From Pirellula sp. (GTDB lineage: Bacteria > Planctomycetota > Planctomycetia > Pirellulales > Pirellulaceae), in contig JAJTID010000010.1 in NCBI GenBank assembly GCA_021300155.1, positions 1 through 40,032 on the forward strand: DNA of 40,032 nucleotides. Reading direction: 5' to 3'. The notes under the pieces were generated by a model that was not told where the DNA came from, ran no database searches, and saw only the letters and a program-made list of their open reading frames with translations. Both the position numbers and the translations under genes were made by a program. Of this stretch, positions 33,435 through 40,032 are shown one piece after another (position 1 is the stretch's first letter; each line of letters starts with the position of its first letter).

Positions 33435-36227
33435 TTACCTCGCAAAAAAGAACTCATTGCCAATAAGTAGATTCTGTGTCAACGTCATCCAGCTGTCCGC
33501 AGCTTCCTTCTGGGAATTGGCACTCTCGATCCACTCCAACGTCAAGCGAATCTCCGCCTCAGAGGGGCTGCGCCCCAATACAGCTCTATACAGATCTGTC
33601 ACCGTTTGTTGTGGTGTTACGTCCTTCGGGGATTCGCAGACTCTCCGAGACAAATTCTCGGATGCATCCAAAACCCAATCTGCATTCAACAATAAAAGGG
33701 ATTGCGGTGCCACCGTCGTTGTTGCACGATGCCCAGTCGTCATCGTTGGGTCCGGATAATCAAACTGTTGTAGTAGTGGGGCGAGGTTGTTTCGAATAAT
33801 GGGGAAATAGGCGGTCCGTCGAGCGGTGTCATACTTTGTATGATCGATCGAAGTATGATCGAAAACAAATTGCCGATTTCGAAGGGGAACCGTCTTGCCA
33901 CCCAATTGATAGTCCAGTAATCCAGCGACGTGCAGAACGGAGTCCCTAACCTGCTCCGCATCCAATCGTTGCAATGGAAAATGCCATAACAATGTATTTT
34001 CTGGATCGATCTCTTGGCACTCTTGGTTTAACTCGGAATGAGCGGAACTCATCCTGTAAGTTGAGGAAAGAACTATGCTCCTTTGAAGCTCTTTCACTCG
34101 CCATCCCGATTCGATCAATTCCCTCGCAAGATAATCCAATAGCTCCGGATGGCTGGGGGATGCACCGAGTCTTCCAAAATTGTCAGGTGTCGCAACAATC
34201 CCTCGACCGAAATGCCAACGCCACAGTCGATTCACAAACACGCGAGCCGTCAATGGATGGTTCGAGTCGGTAAGCCATTGTGCTAACTCCAATCGTCCAC
34301 TTTGGCTTCTTCGGAATAGAGGACTCCTTTGATTCGAAACCAAAACCGAAGGAAAGCTTCGCTTTACTGTCGCGCCTGGATTTCGATGACTCCCTCGCAC
34401 ATGAATCGGGATGCTATCTCTGACATTCCCGTCGACGACTCCCATAAACGAAGATTCATCGGGTGCACTGCTCTCAAATTCTCTCGCTTCCTTTGCGAGA
34501 GTGTTGAGACGATTGATTTGTTCAACATCGAGTGCATGTTCCAGCTTCGCAGGAACAGCTAGAAAACCAGTTGAATCCGAAATTGCTTTCTTCGCAATCT
34601 CTCTCAGCGTTGTTGTGTTGCCATCATTCTTAACGTCAGTAGTACCCTCGGTTTCCAGCGAATCCCCTGAGAACAAAGACGCGTAATAGGACTGCATCGC
34701 AGGTACATCATTCTTCTGAACACATTCATTCCAATAACGAAATAGCGAAGAGTCGGAGAACCGTGCTAAGTAGAGGCGGCAATTCAAGAGAATGCGTGGG
34801 TGAAGATTATTCGCAATGGCCAAGGGTTCACAATCCAGCAGGCTGCAATCGGATGCTAACTGCATGCATACCCGCAAGTAATCGAGAACCTTTTCTCGTG
34901 TTTCTTTTCGAAGGGCGTTGATTGCCTCAGCTTTTGCCTTTGCGTACGCAGCTTGTTTTGCTTTTAGCTGTGCGTTGATTTCGCCCAACTGCTTTTTCTC
35001 GGCGTCGCTTGCCGCTAGGCTTACTTCGTTCCAATGCTTGATTGCTCCGGTATTAGATGTTCCAAATGTTCGAGTGCTTTGAAAAATGGCTGCCAGTGAA
35101 TAGTATTCGGACTGCAGGATTGGATCGAACTTGTGATCATGACAACGAACGCAACCAAGCGTTAAACCCAAAAAGGCTTTGCCCACCGTATCAATCTGTT
35201 CATCAATGGTATCAAACAACAATTTGTCGCGATCTGGTTCCGCGAGTACCTTTGCCCCAAGCACGAGAAAACCCGTTCCAACATGCGTTTCTGGTGTGGC
35301 GTGATCGAGCAAGTCCCCTGCAATTTGTTCTCGGACAAATTGATCGAACGGTTTGTTGCTGTTCCAGGAATGGATCACATAATCTCGGTACCGCCACGCC
35401 GTTCCGAATGCCAGATTCTCGTCGAGACCGTTCGAATCGGAATACCGAGCAACATCTAACCAATGTCTTCCCCAGCGAACTCCATATTGTGGCGAATTAA
35501 GTAACCGATCGACGACACGTTCGAAGGCATCCGGAGCCGTATCTTGTTCGAATTCCTCGATCTCTGCCGCGTCAGGAGGTATCCCCAGCAAGTCCAACGA
35601 AACGCGTCGCAGCCATTGTCCTCGCGGTGCGGGGCCCGATTGCTCTAAACCATGTCTTGACAGTTGCTCAGAGAGGAGAGTGTCGATGGCTCCTTCGACA
35701 AAATGCTCGCCTGGAACTAAAGGGATAGCGACATCGGCGATAGGTTGAAATGACCAGAACTCACGCCCGAGCTCGATGGAAACTGACGACCTTTCTGATG
35801 TAACATCCCTGGATGATCTAGGATCTGGAATGGATGCATGCACCCATTTCTCAAGAACGGCAAGTCCTTCTTTTCCGAGGGGGCCACTCGGTGGCATGCG
35901 AAGATCCTCGTTTTTATAGCGTATTGCCAATAGTAAACGACTCGCATCTAGATTGGCTAAATCTACCGCTGGTCCGGAATCTCCCCCAGTCAGGATCTCA
36001 TCCCGAGATCCAAGCGAAAGGCCACCCTCTTTCTTACTTGCGGAATGGCATTCCAAGCACTTCTCGACCAACAGAGGGCGAACATGCTTCTCGAAAAACT
36101 CGATTCCTTCTGCCGAAGTACCTTGGCTAAACCCAACGCAAACAAACTGCGTCAACGCCAACACGAGGGAAACCGAATAGAAAACGACTCTACAAATTCG
36201 TTTTCTCGAGTGCCATTGGAAACACAT
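33435..36227 (-). CDS. Secreted PSCyt1/DUF1549/DUF1553 cytochrome protein
   Basis: This 930-residue exported protein has a signal peptide at about residues 12-35. The PSCyt1 domain (40-130) has a heme motif CLECH (57-61) and a likely distal ligand, RMPPSG (Met111). DUF1549 (about 175-385) contains RRVSLDLLGIPP, GRHWLDVARYSDSNG and a second CxxCH, CVRCH (359-363). A coiled Lys/Ala/Glu-rich helix spans about 405-440. DUF1553 (about 655-900) has ARVFVNRLWRWHFG, NFGRLGASPSHPELLDYLA and QSLLLLNADWVLD. These proteins are characteristic of Planctomycetes and are assumed to pass electrons from periplasmic oxidation of complex carbon. It is transcribed with the DUF1501 gene from a recognisable promoter. 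Confidence 0.95.
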   Translation of the reverse strand: MCFQWHSRKRICRVVFYSVSLVLALTQFVCVGFSQGTSAEGIEFFEKHVRPLLVEKCLECHSASKKEGGLSLGSRDEILTGGDSGPAVDLANLDASRLLLAIRYKNEDLRMPPSGPLGKEGLAVLEKWVHASIPDPRSSRDVTSERSSVSIELGREFWSFQPIADVAIPLVPGEHFVEGAIDTLLSEQLSRHGLEQSGPAPRGQWLRRVSLDLLGIPPDAAEIEEFEQDTAPDAFERVVDRLLNSPQYGVRWGRHWLDVARYSDSNGLDENLAFGTAWRYRDYVIHSWNSNKPFDQFVREQIAGDLLDHATPETHVGTGFLVLGAKVLAEPDRDKLLFDTIDEQIDTVGKAFLGLTLGCVRCHDHKFDPILQSEYYSLAAIFQSTRTFGTSNTGAIKHWNEVSLAASDAEKKQLGEINAQLKAKQAAYAKAKAEAINALRKETREKVLDYLRVCMQLASDCSLLDCEPLAIANNLHPRILLNCRLYLARFSDSSLFRYWNECVQKNDVPAMQSYYASLFSGDSLETEGTTDVKNDGNTTTLREIAKKAISDSTGFLAVPAKLEHALDVEQINRLNTLAKEAREFESSAPDESSFMGVVDGNVRDSIPIHVRGSHRNPGATVKRSFPSVLVSNQRSPLFRRSQSGRLELAQWLTDSNHPLTARVFVNRLWRWHFGRGIVATPDNFGRLGASPSHPELLDYLARELIESGWRVKELQRSIVLSSTYRMSSAHSELNQECQEIDPENTLLWHFPLQRLDAEQVRDSVLHVAGLLDYQLGGKTVPLRNRQFVFDHTSIDHTKYDTARRTAYFPIIRNNLAPLLQQFDYPDPTMTTGHRATTTVAPQSLLLLNADWVLDASENLSRRVCESPKDVTPQQTVTDLYRAVLGRSPSEAEIRLTLEWIESANSQKEAADSWMTLTQNLLIGNEFFFAR

Positions 36228-36272
36228 CGTGGTCTATACACTGGAAAGGATGGTAGTATGAAGGTCCCCTAC

Positions 36273-36303
36273 ATTATAGCCTCTTTCCAGCTTCTTAATG
36301 CAA
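36273..36303 (-). promoter_or_regulatory. Promoter of the PSCyt1-DUF1501 operon
   Basis: Read on the minus strand, TTGCAT (36303-36298) and a perfect TATAAT (36278-36273) are separated by 19 bp. Transcription would start about 40 nt before the ATG at 36227. The spacing is slightly long, so confidence is moderate. Confidence 0.45.
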
Positions 36304-36340
36304 CAACAAAGATTTTACTTCAGCCGACAAACCCAGGTGC

Positions 36341-38242
36341 CTACTGGGGTTGCGGATCTGCAACCACATCTCGAACGACAACTTTCTCAGGATTGTCCCG
36401 AGGAGTAAAGTAACGCCCACGATCGAACGCAGCTTCGATAGCCGAACCGTTCAGAGCTTCCTCCGCTAAACTGACTTGATTGTATGCGAGTAACGAGCCT
36501 TTTTCACGATGGAAATCTCTCAATGCCAGATTGTAGTCGACGAGAGAACGGTAGTAGGCGCTTTGACTTGATGCCAATTGCAGCTGAGCTTGATTCAGGA
36601 ATGTCGTGTATTGAAGAGTATCACGCGCCTGTTCTTTTGCTGTGACGAGAACTCTCGCGCGTTCAACGTCTGCCTCCTTTCGATTGTAATTTTTCTGTAA
36701 TTGAGTGTATGTGTTCACAATCTGCCGCGAAGCGTTCGAAAGGTCATGCGAGATCCGCAGCTGCTGCTCTTTGAGTACGCTCATTTCACGGGCCAGATTT
36801 AATTGAGCATGCCTTACGGCAGCGGACGCTTGTCGTAACCCAATATTATACTGCCACTCGAAGCCAGCTTGCCATTCTTGGAAATTGCCCTCGAGAATAT
36901 TCTGGACCAAACTATTGAACTGATTATCGCGATCTCGTTCTTCGATAAGATGGTCTCCGAGTCCTCGCCAACGATATTGTGTGAGCGCATCGAGACGAGG
37001 GCGGCGATTCAACCGCGACGCGATGAGCTCCAATTCTCGACGTTTGACAGTCCACTCTTGACGACGCACTTCGACTCGTTGCGTCAAAGCATCACATACG
37101 GAGGATTGCCAATCGAAAGATACTTCCGCCAATATTGGCTCGTCAATTGGCTTGATCAATCGCCCGTCGGACGGAGGCATTCCCATCACATACCTCAGCC
37201 GTTGCTCTACAGCATAAAGTCCGTTTTGGCCGGAAAGAGCATCATTAACAAGCGCTTCGAATTGATAAAACGTTGCGAGTGCTTGAGGTTCCTCCGTTTG
37301 TGCAGGTTTGCCCACATCCTTGAAAGCTTTTGCAACTTGCCACGTTTCTAACGAAGATTGACGCCCTGACGCTTGCGCGTCTAAAGCTCGATATGCAAAG
37401 TAAAGTTCCCAGTATGCACCTTCGACGTCGTTGATCAAGCGAATCACAGCTGCCTCGAAATCAGCGATCGAAATGTCTGTGTTGATTCGAGCGATGAGAA
37501 CCCCATTGTATTGACCAGGAAGTGAGTTCGGTCCTGCGATCCTATTAAATGTAGTGCCCGACCCCTGGAGCAATGGCTGGCGATACTCAGCTTCTACGAA
37601 ACCCGAAAAGTCACTGTTGAACTGTCTGTTACGACCATTGTTCCGGTCGTAGATCGTGTTCAGGCGAACTGCGTATTGAGCTCCAGTCGCAGTCCTTTTC
37701 TGGATTTGATTGGTAAAAACTCCCTGAGTTTGGACATTGATTGGGACGAAGAAATTGCCTGCACCGCCAGAGGCGTCGAAGTTAATCGGTCGATCATTCT
37801 TCTGCCACGATAAACGAGATGTTACTTGAGCATCAAAGGCTGCCAAGGCTGCTTCCACGCCGCCGAGTGGATTGAGATCCGACAACGCATTGTCATAACT
37901 CGTCGATGACGCCTGAGGCGCCGCAACAACACTACCACCGATGCTTCGCAACACATCGCTACTTTGCAATGCTGCCTGAATCGCATCGCGGAGACTTAAG
38001 TCGAAGGTCGGCAACTCACTGGGGTTCTCGATCGCAAACGGCAGCAGCGATTGCGACACACCGCTATCGATGGGTGCATTGAGATCGGGATACTCCACCT
38101 GAGTAATGAAGTTCTGGAAGTAGGACGTGTGGGAACTGTCCTTCCAGGCACGAAATCGATTGGTGGTATTGCAGCCCGCTAGAACCGTGGATCCCACGCA
38201 CCCTGCAATTATCCATTTCTTCAGTCGTTCGCGAACTTTCAT
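36341..38242 (-). CDS. TolC-family outer-membrane efflux lipoprotein
   Basis: This is a 633-residue protein. The N-terminal signal peptide ends in GSTVLAGC, a lipobox with Cys24, so it is probably acylated and placed in the outer membrane. Two repeats of the outer-membrane efflux (OEP) coiled-coil hairpin follow: the first around ARINTDISIADFEAAVIRLI and VEGAYWELYFAYRALDAQAS (about 255-300), the second around RHAQLNLAREMSVLKEQQLR and RALV-type helices (about 475-570), ending in SAYYRSLVDYNLALRDFHRE. TolC-like proteins form the trimeric exit duct of tripartite pumps or type I secretion. No periplasmic adaptor or pump gene is in the window. It is longer than E. coli TolC, mainly by an N-terminal 80-residue region. 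A GTG lies one codon before the ATG. Confidence 0.9.
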   Translation of the reverse strand: MKVRERLKKWIIAGCVGSTVLAGCNTTNRFRAWKDSSHTSYFQNFITQVEYPDLNAPIDSGVSQSLLPFAIENPSELPTFDLSLRDAIQAALQSSDVLRSIGGSVVAAPQASSTSYDNALSDLNPLGGVEAALAAFDAQVTSRLSWQKNDRPINFDASGGAGNFFVPINVQTQGVFTNQIQKRTATGAQYAVRLNTIYDRNNGRNRQFNSDFSGFVEAEYRQPLLQGSGTTFNRIAGPNSLPGQYNGVLIARINTDISIADFEAAVIRLINDVEGAYWELYFAYRALDAQASGRQSSLETWQVAKAFKDVGKPAQTEEPQALATFYQFEALVNDALSGQNGLYAVEQRLRYVMGMPPSDGRLIKPIDEPILAEVSFDWQSSVCDALTQRVEVRRQEWTVKRRELELIASRLNRRPRLDALTQYRWRGLGDHLIEERDRDNQFNSLVQNILEGNFQEWQAGFEWQYNIGLRQASAAVRHAQLNLAREMSVLKEQQLRISHDLSNASRQIVNTYTQLQKNYNRKEADVERARVLVTAKEQARDTLQYTTFLNQAQLQLASSQSAYYRSLVDYNLALRDFHREKGSLLAYNQVSLAEEALNGSAIEAAFDRGRYFTPRDNPEKVVVRDVVADPQPQ

Positions 38243-38428
38243 CACTGTTCCCGTTCCATAATCGTTCTGTGGCCAGCAATTTCAGCGATAGCATCATTGC
38301 AGGAATAGAAGTCCACATTTACGTGGCCCTCACTTTTGGAACTATCGGATCAACTGGATGGAGGGCTCTAACCCTGGGTACGATTAGAAGGAATATTCAT
38401 CGTTTGCTGCACGGAGAAAAGGAAATCG

Positions 38429-38490
38429 AAAAAAAACCGCGTTAACCGCTGGAAACTTCGTAATCATTATAAGTTAACAATCCGCGTTAA
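38429..38490 (-). promoter_or_regulatory. -10 box, T8 run and 9-bp repeat upstream of the TolC-like gene
   Basis: Read on the minus strand, a perfect TATAAT (38471-38466) lies just after the symporter stop. TTAACGCGG occurs twice, at 38490-38482 and 38445-38437, flanking it; the second copy runs into eight T residues (38436-38429). No good -35 is seen. It may combine a weak terminator for the symporter gene with a regulated promoter for the efflux gene; the leader would be about 215 nt. Confidence 0.35.
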
Positions 38491-40032
38491 TCTTGACGCT
38501 TCGATATCACAGAAACCACCACGATCACGAGAAAACTAAAGGGGATGGTGATCAGCCCCGGCTGGCTAAGACCTACCCACGCTTGGTCACCCTTCAATCC
38601 GTATAAATTTTTAAACATATCGGGTGAAACGAGAATCCAGGCAAGCGACGCAGCGACACCAGCCAATATCCCCGCAATGAGACCTTGCTTGGTGGTTCCT
38701 CTCCAAAACAGAAGCATCAATAACGCTGGAAGATTCGCCGACGCCGCGATGGCGAAGGCCCAACCGACCAAGTAGGTAACATTCATTCCTTCGAAAGCTA
38801 ATCCGAAACGTATCGCGACCACGCCAATCACAATCGATGCGATCTTAGCCACGCGAATCGTATTGTGCTCCGACAGCTTCACTCCAAAGAATCCACCGAC
38901 AATGTCATGAGCTACGCTGCCGCCCGCTGCAACAATCAAACCACTAACCGTCCCAAGCACGGTCGTAAAGGCAATCGCTGAAACCGCCGCAAACAATAGG
39001 TTGCTAAAACTCTTTGCCAAAAGAGGAGCGGCCATGTTCGAGTCGGTCGGATCCAACGTTCCACTAACCATCGCTCCCAACCCGATATACAAAGTAAGCA
39101 CGTAAAAAAAACCTATCGACGCTATTCCCACAATCGTGCTCTTTCTCGCCGCAGCTTGGTCCTTGACTGTGTAGTATCGGATCAAGATATGAGGCAAAGA
39201 TGCAGTGCCCGCGAACAACGCTAACATCAATGAAATAAAGTCCAACTTCGCATACCAGCTATCGCTTCGTATACCGGCAAACGAAGGTAGATTCCCCGGG
39301 GTCAACAATTCTGTCCCCGTATACTGAAGTGGCGAAATCGTGGTTATGGTCTTGCCATCCCGTTTTTCTTGCTTCTTGCTGGAGACTTCCACTTGAGACT
39401 GAGCTATCAAGCTCAAGAATTGAATCGGTCCGACTGGACCAGATGACTTTGCATCATCAGGCAAACGTATCAAGCGTCCTACAGCCTCAACGTTTGCTTG
39501 TTCCGATTGCAGCCCCATCGGCACACCATCAATGGTTTTGTTTCCGTTCTCATCTACAACGATGACTTGAGTCTTGCCGAGTTGCTCCGGTGTTGCCACG
39601 TTGAGTCCACGCCACAAAACGAGAATGGTCATGAAGAGCGAGAAAAGGACCAATAGTCCACCCTTGAGAAATTGAACGTAAGTTGTACTTACCATTCCTG
39701 CCGTAACCACAATGATCACAACAACCGCACCAACCAACACAACGCCATGCCAGTACTCTAGTCCTAGCAATGGCTTGATCAACGTTCCCGCACCAACCAT
39801 TTGCGGAATCAAGTAAAACAGACTTACGATAAGAGTACTCACCCCAGCCGCAGCTTTGATTCCTCGGGATTGGAACTTGCTATCCAATGCATCCGCAAAT
39901 GTAAACTTCCCAAGCCTTTTCAGTGGCTCGGCAATAACCAATAACGCTACGATCCATCCTGCCAAATACCCGATCGAATAAAGAAAACCGTCGAATCCAT
40001 AAAACGCAATCATTCCACAGATACCAAGAAAG
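38487..40032 (-). CDS. Sodium/solute symporter, ActP-like (acetate permease family), 5' end outside window
   Basis: The reading frame continues through the right edge (FLGICG before the first in-window ATG), so the N-terminal helices are missing; about 514 residues are visible. The family pattern is clear: YGFDGFLYSIGYLAGWIVAL, LIAEPLKRLGKFTFADAL, GTASLPHILIRYYTVKDQ, AISAIAFTTVLGTVSGLI-like helices and YLVGWAFAIAASANLPALL. ActP proteins import acetate and other short carboxylates with sodium. Between the helices near visible residue 145 and DFISLML lies a hydrophilic loop about 90-100 residues longer than in E. coli ActP, with VIVVDENGNKTIDGVP. The substrate should be treated as unproven. Confidence 0.88.
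   Translation of the reverse strand, partial: FLGICGMIAFYGFDGFLYSIGYLAGWIVALLVIAEPLKRLGKFTFADALDSKFQSRGIKAAAGVSTLIVSLFYLIPQMVGAGTLIKPLLGLEYWHGVVLVGAVVVIIVVTAGMVSTTYVQFLKGGLLVLFSLFMTILVLWRGLNVATPEQLGKTQVIVVDENGNKTIDGVPMGLQSEQANVEAVGRLIRLPDDAKSSGPVGPIQFLSLIAQSQVEVSSKKQEKRDGKTITTISPLQYTGTELLTPGNLPSFAGIRSDSWYAKLDFISLMLALFAGTASLPHILIRYYTVKDQAAARKSTIVGIASIGFFYVLTLYIGLGAMVSGTLDPTDSNMAAPLLAKSFSNLLFAAVSAIAFTTVLGTVSGLIVAAGGSVAHDIVGGFFGVKLSEHNTIRVAKIASIVIGVVAIRFGLAFEGMNVTYLVGWAFAIAASANLPALLMLLFWRGTTKQGLIAGILAGVAASLAWILVSPDMFKNLYGLKGDQAWVGLSQPGLITIPFSFLVIVVVSVISKRQD

Overview
The window comes from a Planctomycetota chromosome, most likely a Pirellulaceae-type bacterium. The main evidence is a secreted cytochrome protein of the PSCyt1/DUF1549/DUF1553 type paired with a DUF1501 protein, a giant surface protein with an N-terminal LEPR-xLL-like motif, secreted DUF1080 and FAD_oxidored proteins, and an exosortase-like gene. 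A Kdo transferase (waaA) and a TolC-type lipoprotein show a Gram-negative style envelope. GC is near 50%. I see no rRNA, tRNA, CRISPR, insertion sequence or phage gene, and no clear composition break.

Layout. Positions 1-4103 (minus): a secreted FAD-dependent oxidoreductase cut by the left edge, a secreted protein of unknown function, a DUF1080 protein and a small cytoplasmic unknown. Positions 4349-6358 (minus): a secreted alpha/beta-hydrolase-fold protein whose nucleophile serine is replaced by glycine. Positions 6532-11613 (plus): a compact four-gene cassette of an SGNH-like membrane protein, an AlgI-type MBOAT acyltransferase, a BioF2/CelD-like acetyltransferase and an SGNH-TPR protein. 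It probably O-acylates or builds an envelope glycopolymer. Positions 11974-12588 hold a small secreted protein. Positions 12656-15783 (minus): rpmG (a 54-codon gene), recJ and an RNase Z-like gene, with three consecutive perfect hairpins between rpmG and recJ. Positions 16236-25855 (plus): a 1556-residue surface protein (thioredoxin-like, cyclophilin, cohesin-like and cadherin-like domains), a GT-C glycosyltransferase, a PlsC-type acyltransferase, and a two-gene osmoprotectant-type ABC transporter with substrate-binding protein and permease fused. Positions 25876-29138 (minus): waaA then speA. Positions 29232-31900 (plus): a divergent exosortase-like protein coupled by ATGA overlap to a membrane TPR protein. 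Positions 32006-36227 (minus): the PSCyt1-DUF1501 pair behind a recognisable promoter. Positions 36341-40032 (minus): a TolC-family lipoprotein and an ActP-like sodium/solute symporter cut by the right edge.

Much of the window concerns the cell envelope: polymer acylation, surface display, LPS core, lipid acylation, efflux and secreted redox or carbohydrate enzymes. Housekeeping islands (rpmG-recJ-rnz, waaA-speA) lie between. The best candidates for something not yet described are the exosortase-like/TPR pair, the thioredoxin-cyclophilin-cohesin surface protein, the structured rpmG-recJ spacer and the evenly spaced repeat cluster ahead of the MBOAT cassette.
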